The translations under genes and the position numbers were made by a program. The notes under the pieces are model-generated. The model was not told the origin of the DNA, did not search any database, and saw nothing but the letters and a program-made list of their open reading frames with translations. A stretch of DNA of 64,000 nt, taken from the NCBI GenBank assembly GCA_027924585.1, contig BSBM01000106.1, forward strand, positions 44,144,501-44,208,500, written 5' to 3'. This DNA comes from Larix kaempferi. Lineage: Eukaryota; Streptophyta; Pinopsida; Pinales; Pinaceae. The stretch's first letter is position 1; each line of letters begins with the position of its first letter. This document shows, one piece after another, positions 12,341 to 25,402 of this stretch.

Positions 12341-12785
12341 TGAGTATTGTTGTATGTTTCCCCAATGCTTGGATCGAGTTTTGTTGAGTATTGTTGTATG
12401 TTTCCCCAATGCATGGATCGAGTTTTGCTGAGTATTGTTGTATGTTTCCCCAATGCATGGATCGAGTTTTGCTGAGTATTGTTGTATGTTTTCCCAATGC
12501 ATGGATCGAGTTTTGCTAAGTATTGTTATATGTTTCCCTAATACATGGATCGAGTTCTACTGAGTGTTGTCGTCTAAACGCCCCAATGCGTATATCCAGT
12601 TTTTAATTGCTGAGTATTGTTGTATGTTTCCCCAATGAATGGGTCGGGTTTTGCTGAGTATTGTTGTATGTTTCCCCAATGCATGGATCGAGTTTTGCTA
12701 AGTGTTGTCGTCTAAACGCCCCAATGCGTAGATCCAGTTTTTAATTGTTGAGTATTGTTGTATGTTTCCCCAATGCATGGATGCG
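12341..12785. repeat. 44-bp tandem array, about ten units of two types
   Basis: The main unit starts TGAGTATTGTTGTATGTTTC and continues CCCAATGCATGGATCGAGTTTTGC. Starts at 12341, 12385, 12429 and 12473 give an exact 44-bp period. A second unit type, recognised by GTTGTCGTCTAAACGCCCC and a TAGATCCAGTTTTTAATTG tail, occurs twice (near 12560 and 12700), each time followed by main-type units. Confidence 0.93.
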
Positions 12786-13021
12786 TGAGCGTTCTGAATC
12801 CTTGATGTATGCGTATTACTGAGGATAACTCTACGGGAGTGAACCCTATATTATCATACTACCCAGAGCAAAGATCTAAGACCTTCTTGATGTGGGTGAC
12901 TTCTTGCTTACATTAGCTTGGATGGAAATCGCATTGGTGAATCTGCCACACTAAGTTTATAAGAAAAGTGTATATTGCTCGTTGGTTCTTGTGTTAAAAT
13001 CTGTATAGATTAACCTGGCAT

Positions 13022-13625
13022 ATAACACTAGTGCATATATCGATATATATACACTAGTGTATATACTGGTATATGCACTATACCATGTATACAACAACTA
13101 GTGTATATATCAATATATACACCAATGTATATACTGGTATATAAACTAGTGTATAGACCAGTATACATATTGGTATATATACAAGGGTGTATATACCACT
13201 ATATACACTGGTATATACACCAGTGAATATACTGGTGTTATACACTGGTATATACACCATACCCACGTATAGTAATATACACTAGTGTATATACTGGTAT
13301 ATACACTGGTATACAAACTCGTTTATACATTAGTGTATATTACTAACGTAGTATATACAGATATATAATGTATACACTAGTGTATATATATACACTACTA
13401 AAATATTCAAGGAAAATATACACTATTGGAATATACACTGGTGTATATACTGGTATATACACTGGTGTATATACTGGTATATACACTGGTGTATATACTG
13501 GTATATACACTAGTGTACATATATCCTGGTATATACACTAGAGTATATTTCAGCTAGTGTATATACTGATATATACACTACTGGTATATATCGATACACT
13601 AGTGTGTATATATACCGATATACAA
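13022..13625. repeat. Palindromic satellite family A, cluster 5
   Basis: Dense array of TATATAC blocks with ACTAGT and ACTGGT cores. The 20-bp perfect palindrome TATATACACTAGTGTATATA lies at 13046-13065. Around 13435-13510 the unit ACTGGTGTATATACTGGTAT is repeated almost without change. Confidence 0.9.
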
Positions 13626-13643
13626 CAGTAGATACAATTAAAT

Positions 13644-13825
13644 TGAGTATAATAATGATAATGAATATGTTGAGTTGGTTTTGTATATTTATGTTTAAGT
13701 ATGAATTTAGATCTTCATGTTTAAGTATGAATTAAGTATAATAATGATAATAAATATCTTGAGTTGGTTTTGTATATTTGTATTGAAGTATGAGTTGATG
13801 TTTTTGAGAACTCATTTAGTTTGAG
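13644..13825. repeat. 89-bp direct duplication
   Basis: The phrase AGTATAATAATGATAAT...GAGTTGGTTTTGTATATTT occurs at about 13646 and again 89 bp downstream. Confidence 0.75.
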
Positions 13826-16800
13826 TTGGTATATAGGATTAATCTGTTCTATATAGAACCATTTTAATATTATATTTAATAAGAATACAATTTATTAAAA
13901 AAGATAAAAATACACTTATATCATTTTTTAAAAATCCTAAAAGTACTTGGATTTTGTATTGGCCTCATCAATTGAGTACAATTGAAAAAGGAATAAATTA
14001 AATTTTTAAATAAAGATGTAAGACTTAAATGTCTATAACCATTTTTCTTAAAGTATTTCATTAATATAATTTGTGCATATCTTTCTATAACCATGTGAAT
14101 GAGATATCATCAAAACACAACAGTAGCCACTCCGTATTTTGTTTTCACACAGAAAAAAGACAACTTATATTAAGGAAAAGTTGTGTGAAAATATACATAA
14201 TGACAAGGAGGGCAAGCTGCCAACTCCATTGTCCATTGCTAAAATACTCAAAAGATAACATTACTCTATCACCCTTACAAAGATATCTCCCATACCTGGG
14301 CATAAGAACCAACTATACTTAACAAAACAACCGTAATGTGACATAGAAAAAATCAGTCAACAAATGATAGGGTGGACGTTGAATTTAATATTACATATAG
14401 GATATCATTTCTTCCTAATGGTATCTTGAACCATACCTAATATATGACCATGCATTCTTTTCTTTTCAAATCCCACCATACTAAGCTTCCCAACAAAGTA
14501 GGGAATGTCATATGATCTATGAATTCCAACAATTGCATTCAATTACTGATTTTTATAGCATCCACAACACCATCATATAAAGGTATGTCAAGATTTTCCT
14601 TCCTCCATAAAAGGAATAAATCAAGGTTTGTCTTCGAACATACACATTGAGTGGGTTCTTACAACTCTACTTCTTCATTGTTGACTCCCTTGACTTGCAT
14701 TGGCTTTAACATTTCCTACTCTCCTTACTCTGTCGATCCACTCTCGATAACTGGCCTTGGAATCACTACTTCTCTATTCCATACTCCCTTTAAGATGTAT
14801 AATTTTCCTCCATTATTGGTTATATTGGCCTTTAATGAGCTCCTAAGGGTCCTTACAATGGTTATTTCCCTACTACAAAGTATTTTCCTGTTTGGGTCAT
14901 ACATAAACTTTCATTTTTCTTAGGTTACTCTTAACTTGAACCCAAATATGATATGTTTCTACATTGGGTGAGTTCGAATATCACAATGGCACTCTTGAAT
15001 GTCTTAGGTCTACTCTCCAATTTCCTACACAACCCATGAAAACATCTAGAATTCACAAAGAAACATAATTATTAGACTCATAGGTTTTAAACTCGAGAAA
15101 ACCCTCATATGGAAAAAAAAATCCAGTGTTTTATCATAGAAATTAAAAATCCATTAAACATCGACATTGTCTAACTCAAGGGTTGATATCCTCTTGTCTT
15201 GAAATAGAAATTTTAACAATATTTTTCAACTCTAGAGGCTTGTACGCTTACGAAATGTGCCTTTTCTCTCTATGTCTATTAGCCTCAATAAGCTTGTTAA
15301 TTTTTGAAAGTCATTTCTATATTATCTTTGAGAGATAAAAAAATTATCTAAAATATTCTTCCCATCCCATTTGAACCCTAAATTGAACTCCATGTGTCCT
15401 ACATATGCACTCAAACACTTAACTTGCCAAATCATTTTGGTCTTATGCTAACCTAGAAACGATTACTATGAGCACTTTTACCATAACCATTTCTTTGCTA
15501 ATTGATTTATTAACCACTAAGAAAGGGTTGTTGATGTGGGTCATCTCTTAACTTTCCAATGTTCCAAATCATCAACGTCCCTCTTGACTAGGAACCCCTC
15601 ATTTGTTGTCGCTTGGCATCCTATTGGTCTTGTCTAGTGAACTGACTAATAACCAATCACCAATGTTTATTCAAGTTTTGTTGGTCCATTAGTAAACTAG
15701 GGTCATTGATTTTTAGGCTTGCCAATTTTCTCCATACCAATGAGATTCTACTTCATTAATTAACCAAATAATAACAAGTGTTGATTGTTATACAATATAA
15801 CAATTTTTATTTAGTTTTATATACAATTCTCCTTATAACTCCAAAAAACACTTTATAACTCCACTCACAGAGTTTATGAAGAAAAATAAAAATAACAAAA
15901 AATAGATACAACTCATAATCCCTTTATAAATGCAAAAGCATATGATCACCCTTTTTAAATCCCAATTACATTTCTTATATTTCTTATATAAAACAAATGA
16001 GACTAAATCATGGCCTAGTATTTATGTGAAAGAAAATCCATTTTTAAACTTTATATCTTTAATTAACTTTTTCCAACTTTATGTTTTTAATTTTTTTTTA
16101 AATAACAAAATTACTTCAATACTTTTTTCAACTTTGAAACAAAGCTCCACTCTCAATTCAATGTAAAATTCAAATAATTCTTGATAAAAAAAATCATTTT
16201 TACAAATTTATCATTTGGTGATTTATGCATTACACCATGTGGAAATAACTTTGACCAACTTAGCGATAAACTAAATAAATAACATTTCATGATGAATATA
16301 TCGCTATATGCCATGCATAATATTGCCACTCATTCTATTTGTCATACTTCAATTATAATTAAAAGAATCTTCAATATGAAAATTTAAACCTTTGGCTTTA
16401 CAAGACTTTAATAAATCAGAGAAACTGCGACTAGTTGGAAGTAATAACCATTGTTTCATTTGCATAAAGTTTGAGCAGAAAAGAACTAGCTCCAACAAAT
16501 CGATTAACAACACAAACTTTTAAATATGTTGTAGCGGTAGTAACCACACCATAGTCACCACATATTGCTTCATGTTTATATCGCTTAAACAATATTGATC
16601 GTGCTAGCTAAGCATTGTGATATATACAGAACTATACAGTGAAAATCAATTGCTAAATTGCTAAACCGTACACATATCCAGGCTCTAGAAACTTAATAGA
16701 GATCAAAACTTTCGATTCATAAATAGGCTCTATAAAATTAATAACTATGCCGCCCATGAATGAAGCACTGAACAATCCATTCACTTCAAAAATTTATATA

Positions 16801-16880
16801 ACAAGAATTTAAAATGGACAAGAATCTCTGCCATCGATTCATTTCAAGAATTTATATATTAGAAATGGTGGCAATCACTT
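13826..16880. other. Unrecognised AT-rich DNA
   Basis: No domain, LTR pair or tandem array was recognised in these 3 kb. Short open frames at 14071, 14651 and 15930 have low-complexity composition and no recognisable motif. Confidence 0.45.
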
Positions 16881-17740
16881 CAACATATGAGCGTCAACAT
16901 CCAAACCCCTTGCTGATGCTGTCCCCTTCTCTCTGAAACGTGTTGTGAGATATCGAAGTCGCACGATGGAGTCAAGCAGGATCGTGAAGAATGCCCTGCA
17001 GGTATTGAACAAAACTTGGAGAACACCATATTTTCACCGGTCTACAGTGCCCATAGCCCCGTTCTTTGTTATTTTTCTTGGAGCAAGCACTCAAAGGACT
17101 CTGCAAGCTTCTCCGCAAAATTGAAAATGAGATCAACCAACTTGGATCCTGGAGGGAATGACATTAGCAATTTCGTGTGGCAATCAATATGCTCTTCACG
17201 CGGGCATTTCAAAATTCAAATTCAAATTTGAGTAACTCTTCGGAATGGGATGCGCATCCATGATAGGCATGGATATGAGGTGATGGCATGTGCATACATG
17301 ATAGTCATGGTTCATGGATATGTGGTCCGATGGGTCATGGATATCTTTGGCCGGAAAATTATTCGCTGCGCACGGAGGGTTCGGGCCAGAAGGTGTACGT
17401 CAAATCCCCTGCAGCAGACTTAATTAGTCTGCTGCGGGGTGCATATGGCTTGCCGTTTTCAACGCACTCGAGCTGAACCGATAACTGCACCCGAAGGGCC
17501 TCTCCATGAATGCCATGCTCATGCCATGGACATGGATGACTCTGACACCTAACAGGTGGCCTTAAATGAAAGTCTGTCTGTTGGATAAGGCTCGCCCTAA
17601 TGGGATATCTGGATTGATGGGGCGTACGGGCCCAGAGAACAGCTGGATGATTCAAAATTAATTGACATAGACGGTTTTGGGCGGATTGAAATTTTAAATT
17701 TTAAATTTAAATTGAAGAAACCGCCATGCTTGTGGCTTGT
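16881..17740. other. Less AT-rich stretch with a strong hairpin
   Basis: Base composition is visibly less AT-rich than the surroundings. A perfect hairpin with arms GCAGCAGACT and AGTCTGCTGC and loop TAATT lies at 17411-17435; flanking CCCCT and GGGG extend the stem with one bulge. I recognise no protein. It lies just upstream of, and on the same strand as, the kinase relic, so it may be the degraded remainder of that gene. Confidence 0.4.
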
Positions 17741-17744
17741 ATTG

Positions 17745-18050
17745 TAATAAGCGTTGGGTGGGAGGAGATGCCAAAGGCCTTTGCAACTAATGGTGTCTCC
17801 GATCAAGGGATTCAAGAGACCGAATCTCATATTGTGTGCTAGGAACTTGGCTCGTTCAGAAAACGCGTTGGATTTCATCGACGCCACGCTCTGGGATGAC
17901 TATGACAAAAACCAGGATCTGCTTTGCTTTGCATCATTGCTGCTCTTCTCTGCCTGCACAGATTGTCGGCAGCTAGACCCGCAATGACAGAGGTGGTCAA
18001 GATCCTATCAGGAGAAGTTGAGGACCCCACTTCCTTTTGAATTTTCTCCT
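17745..18050 (+). pseudogene. Receptor-like kinase C-terminal fragment (broken)
   Basis: One frame reads SENALDFIDATLWDDYDKNQDLL. One base out of phase it continues as IAALLCLHRLSAARPAMTEVVKILSGEVEDPTSF and stops at about 18039. The pattern ALLC...ARPAMTEVVKIL is the conserved end of plant receptor-like kinase domains (subdomain XI: C, then RP.M..VV..L). A frameshift between the two parts, near 17935, breaks the gene, and no ATP-binding loop, HRD or DFG motif was found nearby. It looks like the last exon of an RLK gene that has decayed. The RLK subfamily cannot be told from this piece. Confidence 0.7.
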
Positions 18051-19170
18051 TCAGCACCATATCGGATTCTCTTCTGGTCTCGCTGGAAGTTCTCTTCTAG
18101 GGACGTTCCTGCAATTCGTGCATCAGTTTTGTAGTGTTGTGTTTTTTTTTTATGAAATCCGGGAGATTGCATCCATAAATAATTCGTAAATAATTCAAGT
18201 GGAAACTTTTAATTTTCAGGGAATGTACTATATAATTAATGGCAATGCCCTCAAGCGCAATGCTCTTGTCCTGAGAACGAGCCTCATTGTATTATGATCA
18301 CCCAATGGATTTTCAAAACCTTCATTGGAGTTACTGTAGAAGCTGGGGGTTGTACTGCAAGCACAACTTTCAAATTACTTTTGTTTTACTCACAGATTCA
18401 ATGTTTCAGAATAGCCATAATAATGAAAGTATTTGTCCTTCTCAAAGCAATATAGATATTTATGTTTAGCAGTTCCTCAAAGTTTGATGAAGAGCCCCAA
18501 TTCGTGATCTCATCCTGCGGCATATCTAGACAATTTCAACAGGGCACCCACTGAGCGAAGTAACAGATCTTTGTTTTCGTCAGTCTCAAAGTCAAGGGTG
18601 AATTGTTTTATGTTAATAATAAGCTTGACTGGTGAATTGTTTTAAGTTAATAATAAGCTTGACTGTCTTCAAAGATGTCAGTAATTCTTTGGCTTACGAG
18701 AGTATGGAAAATGCTTCTTATTTATGGCTTCGTTTTCTCCCAGTAGACGGACGGCTACCCAACAGTTGAATTTTAGACAGAATATAAGTTTATTTATTTC
18801 TACTTTGTATTTTGTACCGGTTTTCTTGAATATTTGAAATATATGTAAATTATGTTATTGTTGCCTAGTGAAGTCGAGTTCTTATTGATTGATAGTTAGG
18901 AAGCAGAATATTTGAAGCATGACAATTAAAATCAAAAGTTTCTTCTGAAACTTTTGTGTGTACAAATTGTATAGGGAAGAAGGTTTAAATAGCAGCAATG
19001 CCTCCTTATAATCAACCTAAATACCAAGATAGCTACAAGAGAACAAAGGCAACACTGTCTTAAGAGATCTAAATCTTGGTTAAACCTGCGGTCATCAAGG
19101 TGGCTAGCTATATGGAAAGAAATCTATATCTAGATGCTTCTAGGGTGGACGCCTGTAAATTGTGACCTTT
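18051..19170. other. Unrecognised DNA with a 33-bp duplication
   Basis: The phrase GTGAATTGTTTTATGTTAAT followed by AATAAGCTTGACTG occurs at 18599 and again at 18632. Otherwise nothing was recognised. Confidence 0.5.
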
Positions 19171-19470
19171 ACTATAGCCATATTAAAAAGAAACAAGATA
19201 TATTACTATGGCCATATTAAAAAGAAATAAGATATCTGTTGTAACCATAAATAGATGTCTCTTTAACCGGTGAAATAAAGTGCGGATCCTCTCGTGGATG
19301 CTGTGCCTCTTTATTTTAATCAATCATAGTTGGAAGCCTACGAGAAGATAACTGTTGTAACCATAAATAGATGTTTCTTTAACCGGTGAAATCAAGTGCG
19401 GATCCTCTCGTGCATGTTGTGCCTCTTTAATTTAATCAATCATAGGTGGAAGCCTACCAGAAGAGATGCA
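19171..19470. repeat. Nested short tandem duplications (33 bp and 116 bp)
   Basis: ACTATAGCCATATTAAAAAG recurs 33 bp downstream (19171 and 19204). A 116-bp segment starting CTGTTGTAACCATAAATAGA is then duplicated in tandem (19236-19351 and 19352-19467) with a handful of differences. Confidence 0.85.
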
Positions 19471-20409
19471 ACGTCGATGGTAATTAGAATTGCACACCTT
19501 TTATTTTATTATTGAATGTTAATTTTGTTTAATGAATTAAATTTATTTATTAAAATAAGATTATATATATATATATATATAATTAAATAATTAATAATTA
19601 TATTTTAAAAGAATAAAAAAAATATAAATATATTATTAGATTGGAGCAGCTGGTCTTACTATTATTGCTATCACTTGGGGAAGAACCTGAACCAGTGCAG
19701 ATAATAATAACCATTACTTTACAAGGATTTATTAAGCATGATAGAAGGCACCCAAGTTTGATCCAATTAAGCTGAAGGATTCTTTAAAATAAGCACTATA
19801 AATGCTTTAGCGTATCCCTGCATCGGCTGCTAAGGGAATTGCAAAAAAACTAATTAATAATTATAAATATATTATTAGATTTAGATTACAATATATATAA
19901 TTCAAATAATTATGAAGAATATTTTTAAAAAATAATTAGTTTTAAATTAGATTAAAGATGTTAAATTAATATTTAAATTTAAAAAATATTTATAATATAT
20001 AATTAATTTGTAATTTTTAACAATAATTAATATATTATTCTATATAATTTTAAAAAATCATTTAATTAAAATACTTATTTTAAAATTATTATTATTATTA
20101 ATCATAACTTAATTTATAACATCTAAATTAATCTTTAAATTTATTTTAAATCATTTACTCTTTAAATAAATAATTTTAAATTTTAATTTATCATATTTAA
20201 GGATATTTCCTTAAATGTTAAAAACCATTTTTATAAATAACATTATCATATTCTTAATATAACTATATTATTATATCAATTTATTAACCTATTTAATATT
20301 TATATAAATAAAATTATATTTTATTAGGATAACATCCTTATATATATATATATTTTAATGTGGTTCACAACTCTCTAGAGGAGTTTTAAGTCCACATAAA
20401 ATAGGATTT
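19471..20409. other. Very AT-rich DNA with an (AT)n microsatellite
   Basis: Nearly pure A/T with a TA repeat at about 19562-19582 and another near 20337-20352. No gene is visible. Confidence 0.6.
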
Positions 20410-20775
20410 GATTACCCATAACCTTTGATATTAAAATATTAATTACCCATAGCCCCATTATACAAATTACAATATTTTTGGTAATTCATTTCTTAAAGAA
20501 AGAAATTACCATACATGTTTCATTAAATTTGATCACCCATAGCCCTTGATATTAAAACATTAATTACCCATAGCCCCATTATACAAATTACAATATTTTT
20601 GGTAATTCATTTCCTAAAGAAGGAAATTACCATATATGTTTTATTAAATTTGATTACCCATAACCCTTGATATTAAAATATTAATTATCCATAGCCCCAT
20701 TATACAAATTACAATATTTTTGGTAATTCATTTCCTAAAGAAGGAAATTACCATACATCTTTCATTAAATTTGGA
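20410..20775. repeat. 121-bp tandem repeat, three copies
   Basis: Units start GATTACCCATAACC at 20410, GATCACCCATAGCC at 20531 and GATTACCCATAACC at 20652, an exact 121-bp period. Each contains AATATTTTTGGTAATTCATT and a GGAAATTACCAT end. Differences are few and mostly transitions. Confidence 0.92.
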
Positions 20776-23700
20776 ATTAAATAGTGGATCTAGAATTCCA
20801 AAGTGACTAAAAAACTCAATTATGTGGTTGTTTTTGTAATAAAATATTTACAATTTCAATGAAATGTGTTTGGCCCTCAATTTTCAATCAAGATGTAACA
20901 ATTATCATGCTTTCAAATATAACCAATTAGCTTCTAAGTGCAAGGTCCTTTATTGGACAACTAAATTTGTTATGCATTTCCTATTCCATGTTGGGATGTA
21001 CAACTATTGGTTGGAAAGACATTGTACATATCCAACACATTTTGCTCCTTCATGTATTAGGGTTCATACAATATGCAAGTATTAACATTTACCACATCCT
21101 AGATGACATGATAGGTTGTAAGAGCCATACCAAAGTCCTTGGTTCTCACACGATAGAGAATGGTTTACAACCTATGTTAAATGGGTTAGAGATTATGGTG
21201 TTGGTTAAATAATAACTTGTTAGGGTGAAGCCAATCTTTGTGAGTCTCTTATAAGTTGTTTAAAATTGTAGAGCTTTATATTTTTCTAATGTTTAAAGAA
21301 AAGGATTATTGATTAAGATGGTGTTGTTTAGAAGGGTATGTAATGGGTGACCTTTCTATTTAAGAACAATACTTATGCATTGTGAAAAGCATATATTTCG
21401 AATTCAAAAGGGAGTTGGTGACCAAGTAGGTCCAAATCTTCCATTAAAGAGATTCTATATACAAGTTTAATGGGAAGCCTAGACATAGGAGGTAGTTGGT
21501 CTATTAATTGAAGAGAGATGGGTTAATGTATTTGTTTATATATTTTAAATGGAAACTAGTACATTTTTGTTCCTATGACTATCAAAGGGTACAAAAATGC
21601 TAAAATGAAATTCGTAGCAATATTTAGTGATATTGGGAGGATATATGCAAAAGCTAAAAACTTGAATTTGTATGTTTTACTATCCCTATGAAACTCGTTG
21701 GTGTTATCAAAACAAATATATAATATTTTGTGAACATGGTGATAGGGCCATGCGAGGAAGTGATATAGAATTCATCGGGGCAATGTCACAAATCAATTTC
21801 AATGAAATCTTGAATTACGTATATTATGATAAAATACAATGTACATGAGTGGTTTTCCTGTTGATTCTGAACTATCTCAAACTGAAGGCCCACAAATGCA
21901 ATTGTAATGGAAGATTTAAACCTTGTACTAAGACCAAGTTCTTCATGCTACAATTGTCAATTATTAGTTTCACAAATCACTCATTTACCTCAAAATTCTA
22001 CAACAACAAAAGACAATTAGGTAGTTAGTAGGACTTAGCAAGGATTCGAGGATTCTAAATTAGAAGCTTCCTTAGTGTTGTCATTTTCCTCTATATGTTG
22101 TTCCACAATGAGTGTATATAAGAGAGTCCTTTCTGGAATTACCCTATCTTGTCTAGAGTGTTAATTAGAAATTCTTCGACTCTTTATTAGTCACAGGTAA
22201 TGCTATTCAATGTGTTTTGATGCATATTATGAATTATCTGAGTTGTGTGCATATGCATGTAACTCATTCTCAATTATCTATTGAACCAATCACTCCTTAA
22301 CCTCATTATTCTTTATCAACAAAAGGCAACTATGTTGAAATTAAGACTATTAACATTGTTCCCATGCTAATATTTATCTAGTAACACACTATACATTTTA
22401 CCTCAAAATATTATATCATCTTGATTGGTAGTTCACATAAGGTGGAATAAGGGCCCATAATTTCTTCTATCGAACCATCTATTTTTCCATTCACTATTAA
22501 ATCATTTTATTGTGTTTTCATTGTCATTGCTTGTATTCTTCTTTTGCTACATTGTACCAATTTGTTAGTCTAATAGGGTTGACTTGTTGTTTTCCATTAT
22601 ATTTCCCTCTAATTTGTGTTTATGACTAATTTGTGTTAGAATCCTCCTTTTGCCATCTCTACTACTAGAACTTCTCATTATCCACTAGCATGTGTTTCCA
22701 ATTTCAATTTCCATTATACCATTATGTATTGTGTGACTACTTTGTAATTCAATCTATTCCACTTTCATTTGATGTTGTTTGCACACATTTTATCTCCAAT
22801 GGTCCTTTTTTCTATCCATATTTCTCTTGCATTGTTTGGTATCTGTGTTTTATGTCCAATTTGCACTATCACAGCTCTTGCACCCATTCTCTAGCCATGA
22901 TGCGTAAATAGGAGCAAAGAAAGAATTAATTATCTGACTCTATTATATCTGTTTATCTCTTAATGTCCTTGGAAACCTACCTAGTCTATAGGACCTCTTT
23001 TATTAGAATCATATTGAGTATTAAAATAATTTATTGCATTAACACAACATGTCTTCGAGGCTTTGACCTTGGAGTTAAGCACTCAAATTGACTTGATTTA
23101 ACCATTTCACCACAACTTAAGGGGTATGAATGAACACCATTATGTTTTTAAATAACAAATATATTTTATAAATATTTCACACTCTTAGCGCATCTATTTC
23201 AATCACTCTGGTTGGAAACCATGCACTTTTAGCTCCCATTTTTTTTCACTCCCATTAGTCCATTTTTAGTCTCTCAATATCATCATTATTGAAAAAACTC
23301 TATATAATTATAGATAGGTGGGTTTTTATCAAAGTGTGACATAAGGACTTATAAATTATGACATTAGGCCCATTTCTCGTAGCCAATCTGACTAAGTTTC
23401 ATACATCATTGACCTTTTCTAATAAGTTTCATGAGACTTCTCTAAAAAAACAATTTAAAAATAAATAAATAAATAAAAACAAAAACAAAATAAGTGTCAA
23501 AATGCTTATTTATAAAAGGATAAATCATAAAAAAAATATAGACACCAAAATGCAAACAACCAATAAATTCAACTAATAAATGAACCCGATGAAGGCTGCA
23601 GCTTGAAACTAATAATGAGTGGATGGTGTGTTAAATACATTAGGCATATCACTGCCATTATGCAACAAATGCATCTAGTAGAAGGTATATTTAAGATTAG

Positions 23701-24955
23701 AAATTGAATGTAGCATTGATTAGAGAAATCACATCTTAAAATGTTGTTAAGAAAGGATTATGGAAGAATCCATTTTAAGTAATAACATTTGGAAAGTGAT
23801 AGTAATGTGTCAAGCACGTTGAACCCACATTTTGATTAGTTTATGTAGTTGGTAATCCCATTGTTTTTGTCTAGGAGGGTGTGGATCATTGAAGGGAAGG
23901 AATTGGATGCACATTCAATAACGTGCATGGTAATTTGAATTTTGAAGCTATACGGGGTGATGCTTACACATTGTTTCCATAATAACAAATTTATTGATAT
24001 AAATATTATATATGCATACTTGTATTTAGGAAAACCTCATTTGTTAGATTCTAAAGTCTTTCATTGTTTAATTATGATTTGCCATCACCCTTAAATTTTC
24101 AAGGTTAGGTCAGGAATATTGTCACTAAGGCAATATTGGAAACACAACTCCCTTATTGACTACCACCTTTTGTTACAATATCCCTATTGTAGAGAAATAT
24201 ATACCTCTTATGTAGTATATTAAGTTATCCATTGAGGTAGCCTCTCTTATGATTAATATAGGATTTCGTAAATAGATGGAAGACTGCAAGCAATGAGTGA
24301 AGTGTTGCTAACATATTAATAATATTTACAGGGATTCATGTGATGCACATGGGAATGCATCACCTCCAAAAACACCTACTATCCATGTATCCACTAAGCT
24401 TAAGTCAATCTCCTCACATACACTCAATTTCTCCGTCTTCAAGCTTACCTAGTTTTGTTGTTGTTGTGCAAGCAACAACAACTTCTCTTGTATTGTAGTA
24501 TATCCATAGTAAACCATAATTGTTTCTTTTTAAGTAGTAATGCAACGCATTCATGTGAATGATCAACACGCTCTATACCTACCAAACCAAATGTTTTAAA
24601 GAATACCACACAAATAGAACAAACCCAACAACTAGTATAAGTTTAGATGCTTTAACTACCATTAGTATTTCTAAAAGATATACTAACCAAACTATCCCTC
24701 TAAAGACGTTTTCTAGAAGTAATCCACATCCAAAAGGTGGATTTCAAGAAAACATTGAAACAACTTCTCATAATTCATTATCATAGTCAACACTACTAGC
24801 AATTCACATGTTAAGGGACATGTATAAACTAAGATATTTGATTGTATTTCTATCTTATGAGGATTCATAGTGATGGGTCTCAAATTGTTTTTGAAGATTA
24901 TGATGAAGTCAAAACATTAGTATCATACAAGGTTTGAATTTCATATTCATACTAC
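20776..24955. other. Unrecognised AT-rich DNA
   Basis: About 4.2 kb without a recognisable domain, LTR, or tandem array. Open frames of 73-81 codons at 20864, 20967, 22690 and 24559 show no known motif and are treated as chance. Confidence 0.45.
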
Positions 24956-25350
24956 CATGCCACCTTTTGACATGCTTGATGGCCCCCTAAAATTGCCACT
25001 TTCCTCGACTGAGCACATTTGCGTAGCCCAAGTCAAATCCATGAAGAGTGATAGGGGTCCTTCTCGTAGTCTGTGTGGGGATTCGACTCCCGCATTTTTC
25101 AAGGTGTCTGCCACCTTCTTTCCCTCTCTCCTGATGTGGTTAAATGACCAGGCATGTGGGTTGCAGAGGAGGGTCCCAATTCTTCCACCCTGTAAGCGAA
25201 CCTCCAGCTATCTGTGACTTGCGATGGGTGTCGTCCTAGTTGGATTTTTTTGGCCATGTGGATAACCATCTTCGAATCCCCTTCAACTATGAGAGGCTCC
25301 CATCTGTTCTTTTCTGCTATCTTTAGACCCTGAAGAATACCTTATATTTA
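24956..25350 (-). pseudogene. LINE RNase H domain relic
   Basis: The minus strand reads GILQGLKIAEKNRWEPLIVE, GDSKMVIHMAKK and SWRFAYRVEEL. After a one-base frame change near 25175 it reads FNHIRREGKKVADTLKNAGV and LREGPLSLFMD. The GDS motif, the FNHIRRE..KVAD motif and the order match the ribonuclease H domain of plant non-LTR retrotransposons, which degrades the RNA strand during reverse transcription. The first strand and first catalytic Asp region are missing; the fragment begins at an inverted repeat (25352-25402) beside the family C array. It is an isolated dead fragment. Confidence 0.8.
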
Positions 25351-25351
25351 A

Positions 25352-25402
25352 GTGGTGTTGTTCGTGTCCTCGCCTGGATGACCAGGACAGGAACAACACC
25401 AC
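25352..25402. repeat. Perfect 12-bp inverted repeat (hairpin) at the edge of a satellite C array
   Basis: Arms GTGGTGTTGTTC (25352-25363) and GAACAACACCAC (25391-25402), plus inner arms GTCCT and AGGAC. It lies between the RNase H relic and the first family C array. Confidence 0.85.

Noticed and set aside
948-13625. Family A or B as a CRISPR array
   Set aside because: The host is a plant, there are no unique spacers of constant length, and units occur in both orientations.
24559-24786. 75-codon frame rich in Thr/Ile/Asn as a gene
   Set aside because: No recognisable motif, AT-driven composition and no supporting neighbour.
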